Shown one piece after another: positions 18,291 to 26,860 of a stretch of 64,000 nucleotides of DNA; position 1 is the stretch's first letter; every line of letters begins with the position of its first letter. Origin of the DNA: Streptacidiphilus anmyonensis. GTDB taxonomy: Bacteria > Actinomycetota > Actinomycetes > Streptomycetales > Streptomycetaceae. The stretch lies in assembly GCF_000787855.1 (NCBI RefSeq), contig NZ_BBPQ01000027.1, forward strand, positions 28,056 to 92,055. The letters are read 5' to 3'. The position numbers and the translations under genes were made by a program. A model generated the notes under the pieces. The model had not been told where the DNA came from and ran no database searches. It was given only the letters and a program-made list of their open reading frames with translations.

Positions 18291-18501
18291 CATAGTCGCT
18301 CGCATGTTTGATTTTCCACGGGTGGGTGCCGACTGCCAAAGATCCAAAAGCACCGATTCCAGCAACCCGCACCGGTGCCTGACGGGCTGTGACCGGCTTT
18401 CCGCCCCCGGGCCTGGCCGACGTCCAGCCGGAGGCGGCCGCCGTGCCCTACGGTCCGCACTTGGCCAGCGCCAGCACGATCCCAAGGTAAGAGGCTGGCG
18501 C

Positions 18502-18723
18502 ATGACGAGGATGGATGAGCTCGAGTTCGCCCGTACCTTCCCGACTGCGACGCTCGACGAGGCGTTTGACGGTCTGGAGCGGCTCACCGGGACGCCCCGC
18601 GCCGCCCTTGAGCACATCACACGGTCAGGCGCGACGATGAGCACCGACACCGAGCTCAACGTAGCCAACGCCCTGGCGCAGGCCCACCAGCCCGCGCCCG
18701 ACGTCAGACCAGCCGGAGAGTAG
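18502..18723 (+). CDS. Small hypothetical protein, 73 residues
   Basis: ATG 18502 begins TRMDELEFARTFPTATLDEA, followed by FDGLERLTGTPRAALEHITR. The sequence is soluble and helical, with good codon bias. A GAGG at 18491-18494 may be the ribosome site. The family is not recognised, and the neighbours are relics, so it may itself be a fragment. Confidence 0.45.
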   Translation: MTRMDELEFARTFPTATLDEAFDGLERLTGTPRAALEHITRSGATMSTDTELNVANALAQAHQPAPDVRPAGE

Positions 18724-19373
18724 ACGCGCAGATGAGTCGGGCCGGGCTGCCCCGCCGTGGGCGCACCCGGCCCGTCGCGCTGTACCTGCTGCCCTCACGA
18801 CGCCCACTACGAGCCCTCGGTGAATCGGGCGACAGAATCCCGCGGGGCCGGTTGCCGCTCGACGAGGTGGGGGCGCTGCTGGACGCGCTGGGCCGACGCC
18901 CTCGCCGAGCCCGGCACAGGGTCCGCACCCGTGCGCCGCGATGGTGCGTCAGGTGGCGGCTGGCCTGGTGTACCGAGCGACGGGCCACCTCGGCCGCTGG
19001 AGCGCGAAGCCACGCTCTCCGATGACCTGGATGCGGCCCGGCCGGACCGCATCCCCTTCCTGCACACCCTCGCCGCGCGAGCAACGAGTGTCCAAGATCA
19101 CGGGGGTGCTTCAGGGGGCGCCGCCGGTCGGCGGGTTACGGTCCAACGGAACCACGGCCGACGCGGCCCAGCCTGAACCATCGCGGTGAAGGACTCTCCA
19201 GGGCGGCGCCGTTCCCCACGGTGGGCATAGGCGGCCAGAGCGTGCATCTTCACAGGTCAAGACCCCCGTATAGCAGTGATCTGGCATGCGGCCAACACTT
19301 CTTCGCCCTGCCCGATCCACGACGAGCGAGATCATGGGGCGGTCCGGTTCATGTGCACGGAATGTGAGTTGAC
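18724..19373. other. No supportable gene; region upstream of the SARP regulator
   Basis: This is about 650 bases with overlapping Arg/Ala-rich frames and no recognisable motif. The last 100 bases must contain the regulator's promoter. Confidence 0.4.
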
Positions 19374-22310
19374 TTGAAGTTTGCGATTCTCGGTCCGTTG
19401 GAGGTTCGTTCTGACGGCATGGTGGTGGATGTGGTTCGCCCGCGCCGACGCGCGGTGCTGGTGTTTCTGCTCCTGCACGCCAACCGCAGCGTGAGCACCG
19501 AGCTCCTGGTCGACGCGCTCTGGGGTGAGGCCCCGCCCCGTACCGCTCGGGCGCAGGTCCACACAGCGGTCTCCACGTTGCGGGGTGCGCTGCCGGCAGC
19601 CCTCGGTGGGCAGTTGTCCTCCGAGGGCACCGGGTACCGGCTGACGGTGGCCGAAGGGGAGTTGGACACGACGGAGTTCGGTCGCCGGATCGCGGCCGCC
19701 CGACATTGTGTGGGCCGTGGCGCGCCGGACGATGCTGCACGCCTGTTGCGGTCGGGCCTGGGCCTGTGGCGCGGGAAGGCCCTCGCCGGGGTGGACGCCC
19801 CGTTCGCGGAGTCGGCCCGAGCCCGGCTGGAGGAGGAACGCTTCGTCGCCCATGAGCTTCTGGCGGACCTTGAGATGACGGCAGGGAGGCACGTCGAGCT
19901 GGTGCCAGTGCTGACCGATCTGCTGAACGAGCACCCGGCGCGTGAGTCGATCGCGGAACGGCTGACGTTGGCCCTGTACCGCTGTGGCCGACAGGCCGAT
20001 GCGCTGGCGGTGGTGCGTAGTTTGCGCGGGCTGCTGGCCGACGAGTACGGGCTCGACCCGGGACCCGGAGTGACCGAGCTGGAGGCGGCCATGCTGCGTG
20101 GGGACCCGTGTCTCAGCTACGACACGAAGCAGCCGAGTGCAGTCAAACAGTCCACCGCGACATCCTCCGTACCCACCGTGCCCGGCGCCTCGAAACCTAC
20201 TGCCCCGGCGTCGGCTGCTGTGACGACGGGCGCGGGGCTCGGGCCTGCCCAGCTTCCTCGGATGCCGGCGGGGTTCGTGGGTCGGCGGGATGAACTGGCG
20301 GAGCTGGCCACTCTGCTGGACTCCGGCGTCGACGCGGCCCGGATCGCCGTGGTGAGCGGTCCGGCGGGCGTGGGCAAGACCTCACTCGCGCTGCGGTGGG
20401 CCCATAGCGCGGTCGACGCTTTCCCCGATGGCCAGTTGTTCGCCGATCTGCACGGCTACGACACGGCGGACTTCGAGGCCCCCGGGCGGGTGCTGGAACG
20501 ATTCCTCCTGGCGCTGGGGGTCCCCGGCCACCGGATTCCCGCGGACCTGGCGCAGCGCGAGGATCTGTACCGCTCGCGGATGGCTGACCGCAGCATGTTG
20601 GTGGTGCTCGACAACGCGCACGACTACCAGCAGGTCCGACCGCTGCTGCCCGGCACGGGACACTGCCTCACCCTGGTGACGAGCCGGGGCAGGATGAGCG
20701 GACTCGTGGCTGAGACCGGTGCGTCGTGCCTGCCACTCGGGATGCTCCCCCTGGAGGACTCGGTCGAGGTGCTGAGTCGGATCGCCGGAGCCGACAGGGT
20801 CGAGGCCGCACCCGACTCGGCCCGTGAACTGGCCCGGCTCTGCGGTGGACTGCCACTGGCGCTGCGGATTTCGGCAGTCCGGCTGCTGGAGGAACCGGCC
20901 ACCCCGCTGGCCGGATTGGCTGCGGAGCTGACGCCGGAGGAGGACCGGTTGGCCGGGCTCGGCCTGGCGGCCGACGACCACACCGTGTCCCGGGCGCTGG
21001 ACCACACCCGACAGCGGCTGACAGTCGATCAGTCCCGGGTCTTCCACCTGATCAGCCTGCACCCCGGCGCGGACATCGGTTCTGCGGCCGTCGAGGCGGT
21101 CGCCGGGAGTGGCGGGTTGCTGCGGGATTCCGCCTCGCTCCCGGTACGACAGTCGCTGCGGGCGCTGGAGGCGGTGCACCTCGTGGACCGGACCGGCACG
21201 GACCGGTACGCGATGCACGATCTGGTCCGGCTCTACGGCAGGCAGACGTCTCCAGTGCCTCCTGCCGAACAGGACTCCGCACTCGATCGCATGTTCGACT
21301 GGTATATCCATGTCGCCTCCGCGGGGCAGCGGCTGCTCAAGCCTTCCGGCCTGCATCTTCCGTCAGATCTGATCCATCGTCTGTCCGGCAACGCTCCGGT
21401 CGAGGACGAGGAGCAGGCCGTCCAGTGGTTCGACCAGGAGATCGACAACCTGACCTCGCTGATCCAGTTGGCCGCTGTGAGGGCGAACCACCGGGTGGTG
21501 TGGCAGTTGTCGTCCGCCGTCTCCGGCTATCTGCTGCGCTGCCATCGGCTGGACGCCCTGATCGAAACCCAGAAGCTGGGCGAGTACGCGGCGAAGCAGC
21601 AGAAGAACGAGCTGGCGGCTGCGGACCTCGCCGCCAATCTGGGTATCGCCTATTCGATGCGGCGTGATCCACAGGCGAGGGGTCCGTTCGAGCGAGCCGT
21701 CTCGATCTTTCTGCGACACGGTGACCTGCGTCGGACCGCCGTCACCCGGCTCAATCTCGGCAGCCTGCACTACGAACTCGGACTGCTCGACGACGCGGCA
21801 GTGTTCCAGTCCGCGGCCGTGGACGCCGCCCGCGAACTGGGCATGAGCCAGGTTCTGGCGGTCGCGCTCGGGAACCTGGGCCTCACCCGGAGCGATCTGG
21901 GCGACCACCAGAGCGCTCGGGAACTGTTCGTCGAAGCACAGGCGGCCGCCGAGGACTGCGGCTGGCATGCCCAGGCCACTACCACCCGCGGAATGCTGGC
22001 CTGGGTGCTGATGCGGCTCGGCGACTTCGACCAGGGGCTGACACTGAGCAGGTTGACCTTGGACGAGGCTCTGCGCACCGGAAACTCCCTGGTCGCGGGC
22101 CGGATGCTGGACCAGGTCGGTCTCGCACTTGCGGCGCTCGGCAACTGGACCGAGGCGCGCCGGTCCTGGGGTGAGGCGCTGCGGACCTTCTCCGAGATCG
22201 ACTGCCCCGAGGCGGACGCGGTCTCCGCCCGACTGCGCGGAGACCGGGACGCACTTCCCGGTCTCGACGCGGAGGGAAACCCCACGATCGCGGATCTCCG
22301 CGCGCGGTAG
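19374..22310 (+). CDS. AfsR-type SARP regulator (BTAD, NB-ARC, TPR), probable regulator of the RiPP cluster
   Basis: The protein has 978 residues. A stop at 19365 forces the start to be TTG 19374 (MKFAILGPLEV), a classic SARP beginning. Residues 1-95 are the winged-helix DNA-binding domain (RPRRRAVLVFLLLHANRSVS, TLRGALP). Residues 95-245 are the BTAD domain (GLWRGKALAGVDAPFAESAR, LTLALYRCGRQADALA). The NB-ARC ATPase begins near 300, with Walker A GPAGVGKTSLAL at about 329, MLVVLDNAHDYQQVR as Walker B, and LPLALRI. TPR-like helices fill 680-960. SARPs activate antibiotic operons by binding direct repeats near -35. It is convergent with the TOMM operon and separated from it only by a shared terminator, so it is the likely pathway regulator. 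Confidence 0.92.
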   Translation: MKFAILGPLEVRSDGMVVDVVRPRRRAVLVFLLLHANRSVSTELLVDALWGEAPPRTARAQVHTAVSTLRGALPAALGGQLSSEGTGYRLTVAEGELDTTEFGRRIAAARHCVGRGAPDDAARLLRSGLGLWRGKALAGVDAPFAESARARLEEERFVAHELLADLEMTAGRHVELVPVLTDLLNEHPARESIAERLTLALYRCGRQADALAVVRSLRGLLADEYGLDPGPGVTELEAAMLRGDPCLSYDTKQPSAVKQSTATSSVPTVPGASKPTAPASAAVTTGAGLGPAQLPRMPAGFVGRRDELAELATLLDSGVDAARIAVVSGPAGVGKTSLALRWAHSAVDAFPDGQLFADLHGYDTADFEAPGRVLERFLLALGVPGHRIPADLAQREDLYRSRMADRSMLVVLDNAHDYQQVRPLLPGTGHCLTLVTSRGRMSGLVAETGASCLPLGMLPLEDSVEVLSRIAGADRVEAAPDSARELARLCGGLPLALRISAVRLLEEPATPLAGLAAELTPEEDRLAGLGLAADDHTVSRALDHTRQRLTVDQSRVFHLISLHPGADIGSAAVEAVAGSGGLLRDSASLPVRQSLRALEAVHLVDRTGTDRYAMHDLVRLYGRQTSPVPPAEQDSALDRMFDWYIHVASAGQRLLKPSGLHLPSDLIHRLSGNAPVEDEEQAVQWFDQEIDNLTSLIQLAAVRANHRVVWQLSSAVSGYLLRCHRLDALIETQKLGEYAAKQQKNELAAADLAANLGIAYSMRRDPQARGPFERAVSIFLRHGDLRRTAVTRLNLGSLHYELGLLDDAAVFQSAAVDAARELGMSQVLAVALGNLGLTRSDLGDHQSARELFVEAQAAAEDCGWHAQATTTRGMLAWVLMRLGDFDQGLTLSRLTLDEALRTGNSLVAGRMLDQVGLALAALGNWTEARRSWGEALRTFSEIDCPEADAVSARLRGDRDALPGLDAEGNPTIADLRAR

Positions 22311-22340
22311 AACGGCCCGGACACCGCCGTAGACGGACGA

Positions 22341-22384
22341 GTGCCCTGCGGGGGCCGGGTGCTGACCCAGTCCCCGCAGGGCAC
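22341..22384. terminator. Shared bidirectional terminator between SARP and RiPP operon
   Basis: GTGCCCTGCGGGG pairs perfectly with CCCCGCAGGGCAC (13 bp, 18-base loop). The right arm ends directly against the stop codon of the minus-strand nitroreductase. The hairpin starts 31 bases after the SARP stop. It can end transcripts from both sides. Confidence 0.9.
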
Positions 22385-23065
22385 TCATGCCGGGCTGAGC
22401 TGGTTCGCGTAGCCCAGCGCGATGGTGAAGAGGTGACGGGTGCCGGGGGCGTCCTGACGGGCGGCGCGGGTGACTTCGGAGGAGGAGCGCCCGAACACAC
22501 TGGCCTCCAGGCCGTGCGTCCGGGCCGCAAGCCACACGGCATAACCGAGGGAGCCGACTCGGACCAGCAGCCCGCCGTAGGCGGAATCGTCGGTGTCGGA
22601 CACCGATCCGAAGATCAGTACCAGTGCGGGAGCGGCGGTGTAGGCGTTGTGCAGGGTCGGGAGGTGGAGCGGGCCACCGTGCCGCCGCCAGGTCCCCGAT
22701 TCCAACTCCGGCTCGTGCAGGCCCTGATCCAGCCCGGCGACCCGGCAGCTGGCGACCAGGATGCCCAGCTCCGGGTCGCCGTGTGGAGTCACGGGCCATT
22801 GCTGTTGCTGGGACCTGCGGGCCGATGCCAGCACATCCAGCAGCAGGGACGCCGTGGGCGTGCGTTCGTCGAAGTCCCGGACGGAGCGGCGACCGGTGAG
22901 CACTTCCTCCAGTGTGGCCCGGTCACCGACCCGGAAGCCCTCACCGGCCGGCGGGGTGACACTGGGCGGGCGCATCCGCGCACGGCTGGGTGGAGGCGGC
23001 TGGGTACGGCGGCGTACAGCGAAACCGATCGTGTCGCGAGGCTCCTCCCAGGCGATCAACGGCAT
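22385..23065 (-). CDS. Nitroreductase-fold (SagB-like) protein, stand-alone
   Basis: The 226-residue protein is read from ATG 23065, with AAGGAG seven bases upstream and a 10-base overlap with the preceding gene, which implies translational coupling. GRRSVRDFDERTPTASLLLD is the FMN-phosphate-binding start of the nitroreductase fold. VRVGSLGYAVWLAARTHGLE and FTIALGYANQL correspond to the later FMN-binding and dimer regions. In TOMM pathways SagB-type enzymes oxidise azolines to azoles. This copy lacks an evident Lys-Tyr catalytic pair, while the fused domain encoded just upstream has one, so it may be a structural partner or act on another bond. Confidence 0.78.
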   Translation of the reverse strand: MPLIAWEEPRDTIGFAVRRRTQPPPPSRARMRPPSVTPPAGEGFRVGDRATLEEVLTGRRSVRDFDERTPTASLLLDVLASARRSQQQQWPVTPHGDPELGILVASCRVAGLDQGLHEPELESGTWRRHGGPLHLPTLHNAYTAAPALVLIFGSVSDTDDSAYGGLLVRVGSLGYAVWLAARTHGLEASVFGRSSSEVTRAARQDAPGTRHLFTIALGYANQLSPA

Positions 23066-24783
23066 GGCATGTCTCCTTCGGACCGTGGTGCGCTGCGAAG
23101 ACCGGCAACGGCGGTGACGTACTGTTCCTCCCTGGCCAGGCCCAGGGTGTCCGCGAGGCGTTCGTCCCAGCGTGCCGCGAAGGCCAGGTCCAACCCGTAG
23201 CCGCCTGCGACCGCAGCAAGCTGGGTGCTGGCGCAGCCGGCGTCCAAGTGGGCCAGGCGGTAGGAGAATTCGGCGTACTTCGAGGCGAGCCGCGTGTCCG
23301 CGGCGACCATCACCAGCGCCGCAGTGAAGGATTCGTCCTCCAGCCCGGTCCCGGCCAGGACGTGGGACAGCGGAATCGCCTCGGGACGGACGGCGATCGC
23401 CTCATGAGTCAGGTCGCTGTACCGGAAGATCGTGCCGGGGAGGCCGAGCAGCCCGGTCTCCACGATCAGATAGAGCTCGACCGAGGCCAGCGAGCCGCCG
23501 CTGGGGACCCAGCGCTGGAGATTGCCGGAGGCCGGTTCGGACCGTAGACCGGCTACTCTCCGCATCACCTCCCCGAGCAGTTCCTCATCGAGGCAGCCAC
23601 TGGGAGCGGTCGGGTCAGCTACCGGTGCCTCCCCGAACAGCCCCCGGGGCACCCGCAGTGACGGGGACAGGGGACGGCGCGGATGGGTGGGGAAGTCCGG
23701 GCGCTGTGTCATCAGCCGCCCCAGCTTCTCGTTCTCCGCACGCGGGACGTCGAGCCTGGGCGCAAGCGTGGCGGGCAGGGAGGCGACGGTCGACTCGAAG
23801 AAGTCGCCCGAACGAGGTCGCGCAGCCTGGGCGGTCTCGTCAGCGGGTTGGAGGGAGACCCCGCAAGCAGGGCAGTCGTCGTAGGGGGCGACCCAATACC
23901 GTTGGGTGGTCATGGAGTCGATGGCGAACCGGCTGACGACTCGGCTGTCGGACATGGTGGGAAGCCGTCCGACGATCGATACGACCTGATGGGCGGCCAG
24001 CCCGGCCGCCAGCATCGTTGGCGGTTCACCGCTACCCGGTCCGGTCTGTTCCCATCCGGCTTCCGTTCGGCTGCGACGCAGACAAGCGGGGCAGGCGGTC
24101 ATGCCGGCGAAGAAGGTGGGTCCGATCTCCACGTGCTGCGGGGAGGCTGCGACCCGAAGCACGGGCGCCCCGCTCAGTGCGGACCAGGCGATCGCGTCGT
24201 CGAGCGCCGTCTCCGACCGAGCGAAGTCCGGTTCGTCCGTCGATTCCACGACGACCACTACGGTACGAGCGACCGAGCGCGTCGGCGAGCCAGCCGACGG
24301 GCCGGCGAGCGTGGGCAGCGCGGTCAGCACGCTGCCGACACCGGAATCCACGAGGTCTACTACGAGCGCCTCGGCGATCGCCTGCGGGCCAAGAACGACG
24401 ACAGCGCCGTCGGCGAGGGTGTCCAGCAGTTCAGCCGTGCTTCGGTAGCCCCCGGACGCGCCCAGGGTGCGGGAGAGGTACAAGACCGTCTGTTCCGACG
24501 GTGCTGCATGGGTGCTGCGAGGCTCGGCCGTCTCCAGCAGCCCCCGGCCGTCGAGCAGGTCGAGGGCCTGGTCGAGCTGACCTCTGGTCAGTCCCGTCTC
24601 CGCGCAGAGCGTGGAGGCTTCCCGGCTGCCGTCCAGCAGCGCGAACAGACGGGGGAGCACCTGGGAGGCGGCTCTGCCGCGGAAGACATGGCGGTGCGCG
24701 GCCCCCTCGACGATCAGTCCCTCCTCGAAGGGAACAACCGCGAGACCCCTGCAGAGCCGCACCTTTTCCTCGGTCGTGGGCAT
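23056..24783 (-). CDS. E1-like leader-binding protein fused to a SagB-type azoline dehydrogenase
   Basis: The 575-residue protein is read from ATG 24783, 13 bases after the E1-like gene. Residues about 1-80 look like a RiPP recognition element (VRLCRGLAVVPFEEGLIVEG, GLTRGQLDQALDLLDGRGLL). Residues 100-340 are a ThiF/E1-like fold with a CPACLRR and CPAC pair likely binding Zn. Residues about 385-560 are a nitroreductase domain (RWVPSGGSLASVELYLIVET, LAHLDAGCASTQLAAVAGGY) with the Lys-Tyr pair of TOMM dehydrogenases in ASKYAEF (about 502-503). It should bind the precursor leader, deliver it to YcaO and oxidise the resulting thiazolines with FMN. The joining of E1-like and dehydrogenase domains is unusual. 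Confidence 0.8.
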   Translation of the reverse strand: MPTTEEKVRLCRGLAVVPFEEGLIVEGAAHRHVFRGRAASQVLPRLFALLDGSREASTLCAETGLTRGQLDQALDLLDGRGLLETAEPRSTHAAPSEQTVLYLSRTLGASGGYRSTAELLDTLADGAVVVLGPQAIAEALVVDLVDSGVGSVLTALPTLAGPSAGSPTRSVARTVVVVVESTDEPDFARSETALDDAIAWSALSGAPVLRVAASPQHVEIGPTFFAGMTACPACLRRSRTEAGWEQTGPGSGEPPTMLAAGLAAHQVVSIVGRLPTMSDSRVVSRFAIDSMTTQRYWVAPYDDCPACGVSLQPADETAQAARPRSGDFFESTVASLPATLAPRLDVPRAENEKLGRLMTQRPDFPTHPRRPLSPSLRVPRGLFGEAPVADPTAPSGCLDEELLGEVMRRVAGLRSEPASGNLQRWVPSGGSLASVELYLIVETGLLGLPGTIFRYSDLTHEAIAVRPEAIPLSHVLAGTGLEDESFTAALVMVAADTRLASKYAEFSYRLAHLDAGCASTQLAAVAGGYGLDLAFAARWDERLADTLGLAREEQYVTAVAGLRSAPRSEGDMPCR

Positions 24784-24796
24784 TGCCGTACTGCGG

Positions 24797-25462
24797 TCAG
24801 CGGGCACCGACGGACACCGCCTCGCTGAGCCCGAGTCGCGAGCGCAGGTCAGCGAACGGCAGGGCCGGGTCGCAGCGGTCGCACCCATGACAGCCCACCA
24901 CCTGATCGCTGCTGACTGTGTTTCCCCGAAGGGAGATCGTCACCACCCTCCCTCCTGGTCCACCCGCCGACCGTTGCCCATGGTCGATGAGGGCGCCCGC
25001 CACGGCAGCGGCCGTCCTGGCGTGGCCCGGCAGGAATCCGGCCGGGCCGACCTTGGGGTCGTCTGTGTAGGCGTTGAGCACGGCGCCGGATATCTGCCAT
25101 TGGCTGTCGTGCTGCACCAAGCGCCGTCGGTAGCAGCGATGGCACGGGCTCGACCCGGGTGTCACCCATGGCCCCACGCTGATCGCCTGGCGTTCCATCA
25201 CCATCGGCAGCCACGGCAGGCCATGTGCGTGGGCGAAGGCGTCCGCCCGCTCGCAGAGGCCGGGCGACGGACGCCACATGGCCACGACCAGGACGTCGGC
25301 GGGACCATCGGCGGTGCGATCCAGTTCGTCGAGGGGGAGGGTTCGGGCGGCTGGATAGCGCGTGGTCAGCAGGGCTGCCACGTGTTCTCCGAATGGACCT
25401 GTGCCGACGAGCACCGGATTCGGCCTGGGGCTCCCGGTCGTTAGGCGAACGGTTGCGGCCAT
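24797..25462 (-). CDS. TOMM E1-like cyclodehydratase partner
   Basis: The 221-residue protein is read from ATG 25462. AAGGAG lies nine bases upstream inside the YcaO gene, which it overlaps by 22 bases. NPVLVGTGPFGEHVAALLTT is the Rossmann-like ThiF start. SSPCHRCYRRR and VVGCHGCDRC give two CxxC knuckles for structural Zn, the hallmark of E1-like C/F proteins in azol(in)e pathways. It lacks the adenylating Arg finger of true E1 enzymes as far as can be seen. Such proteins bind the leader or activate YcaO. With the fusion encoded downstream, the cluster has two E1-like modules. Confidence 0.85.
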   Translation of the reverse strand: MAATVRLTTGSPRPNPVLVGTGPFGEHVAALLTTRYPAARTLPLDELDRTADGPADVLVVAMWRPSPGLCERADAFAHAHGLPWLPMVMERQAISVGPWVTPGSSPCHRCYRRRLVQHDSQWQISGAVLNAYTDDPKVGPAGFLPGHARTAAAVAGALIDHGQRSAGGPGGRVVTISLRGNTVSSDQVVGCHGCDRCDPALPFADLRSRLGLSEAVSVGAR

Positions 25463-26751
25463 GGATTGAGCTCCTTTTCTCCGCGAACGGGGTAGCCCAT
25501 CCGTTCCGGGACGTTGTACAAGCGGGGGTGCGCAGTGAACTGCGCAAGCGGATGAGGGCTGAAGGGCTGAAGGTCGGGGATCACGACGCAGACCGCTGTC
25601 AGGCCCACGGACGCAAGCTCGCGTGTGGTCCGGTCGACGACCACCACACGCATGCCGGCACCGTCCAGCCGTTGGGTAAGCTGGTCCAGCGCTTGCACTG
25701 GGTCCTCCGGCAGAGGCACCGGCGTCCTCGAGTTCCTCGACTGTGCTCCCTCGATCAGGAAGTCGAACGCGGCGGACCGTTCGGCGCAGCCCATATAGCG
25801 CGCACCGTCCTCCAGGGCGTTGATCTTCTCCAGCGCATCGGGGATCACGATGTGTTCGTCGTGGAACAGACCGCGGAGGCGCATCGCGTCGGCCAGTGCA
25901 CTTTCCGCCGCCTGCTCAAGGGTCCGCCCGGTCGCAGCAGCGACCAGTCGTGAGGCACGGCGGTCATGGTCGGCCGCAAGCACGACGTAGGCGGTCGGAA
26001 CGCCGAGGTCAAGGGTTGCATCGAAAACGAAACTGCGAATGAAACAGCGACGGTTCCACTCGACGAGTTCTGCTGTCCGTTCCGAGCACACAGCAGGATC
26101 GACGAGCGGCAGGGACAGTTGCTGCAACCAGGTCACGGACAAGGCGTCGCGTTCGATGACCTCGCAGATCCCACCCAGGACTGCCCGAACCGGATCGGTA
26201 TGAACGGCATAGCCGGTCGAGATAGGCATGCAGAACTCGTCCTGCGGATCCTGGCCGCGCAACCCATAGCAGGCCATGATCGCGGGGACCCAGGTCGGCT
26301 CGCCTGTGGCGAGGTCGAGGCCGCGGGTCCATCGGATCGGTGCTGTCATGGAGAACGGCCTGACCGGACAACCGGGTCGGGAGTACTCGGCCTCGGAACA
26401 GCGGGGGTAGCGGTCGGGCTCCAGGCACTCGCCGGCGAGATCCCGAGCCGAGGCCACGATCCGCTCCTCACCGAGATTGTCCATCCCGGCGTAGCGTTCG
26501 GCGCCCTCCGCGATGGAGATGAACCGCGCTGTCTCCGGCGAGTCCCAGGAGCGGCCGCCGGAGCAGACCTGGTCGGCCACCTGTCGGCTGCCGACCCCGG
26601 GTCGGCCGCTGCCGATCGACGCGGTTCCGGACACAAACGGATACCGGGCACCGGGCCCGCCGGACCCGGTCCAGGTTCCGGAGACGACACCGTAAGGGGA
26701 CACCAGTGCGTCGAGCGAGTCGGTGACCGGTGCCGCAGTCGAATGACTCAT
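25441..26751 (-). CDS. YcaO cyclodehydratase (azoline-forming)
   Basis: The 436-residue protein is read from ATG 26751, with AGGA five bases upstream. YcaO enzymes use ATP to activate the peptide amide so that Cys, Ser or Thr side chains close to azolines. ATP/Mg-binding blocks visible are RFISIAEGAERYAG, the GGICEVIERDALSVTW helix, and AAATGRTLEQAAESALADAM. The C-terminus ends NPWPQPFA, the Pro-rich tail typical of TOMM YcaO proteins that reaches the active site. Length is typical of stand-alone D proteins. It is the second gene of the operon, 109 bases after the precursor, and overlaps the E1-like gene. Confidence 0.93.
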   Translation of the reverse strand: MSHSTAAPVTDSLDALVSPYGVVSGTWTGSGGPGARYPFVSGTASIGSGRPGVGSRQVADQVCSGGRSWDSPETARFISIAEGAERYAGMDNLGEERIVASARDLAGECLEPDRYPRCSEAEYSRPGCPVRPFSMTAPIRWTRGLDLATGEPTWVPAIMACYGLRGQDPQDEFCMPISTGYAVHTDPVRAVLGGICEVIERDALSVTWLQQLSLPLVDPAVCSERTAELVEWNRRCFIRSFVFDATLDLGVPTAYVVLAADHDRRASRLVAAATGRTLEQAAESALADAMRLRGLFHDEHIVIPDALEKINALEDGARYMGCAERSAAFDFLIEGAQSRNSRTPVPLPEDPVQALDQLTQRLDGAGMRVVVVDRTTRELASVGLTAVCVVIPDLQPFSPHPLAQFTAHPRLYNVPERMGYPVRGEKELNPWPQPFA

Positions 26752-26806
26752 CTTTTCCTCATCCTCATCGTGCGACCGGCCGCACACATCATTGACGCGT
26801 AGGGGC

Positions 26807-26842
26807 GGTGGCCACCGACCACGACAAGATCCGGTGGCCACC
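26807..26842 (-). promoter_or_regulatory. Hairpin between precursor and YcaO genes (probable attenuator or mRNA stabiliser)
   Basis: Two copies of the self-complementary decamer GGTGGCCACC lie 16 bases apart and pair as a 10-bp stem. It sits 18 bases after the precursor stop and 55 before the YcaO ATG. Partial termination or processing here would give excess precursor mRNA over enzyme mRNA, as seen in other RiPP operons. Confidence 0.7.
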
Positions 26843-26860
26843 ACACCTGCTAACGGAACA

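Noticed and set aside
21363..22799. 478-residue minus-strand frame across the SARP 3' end
   Set aside because: It is a shadow of the SARP TPR region and crosses the shared terminator.
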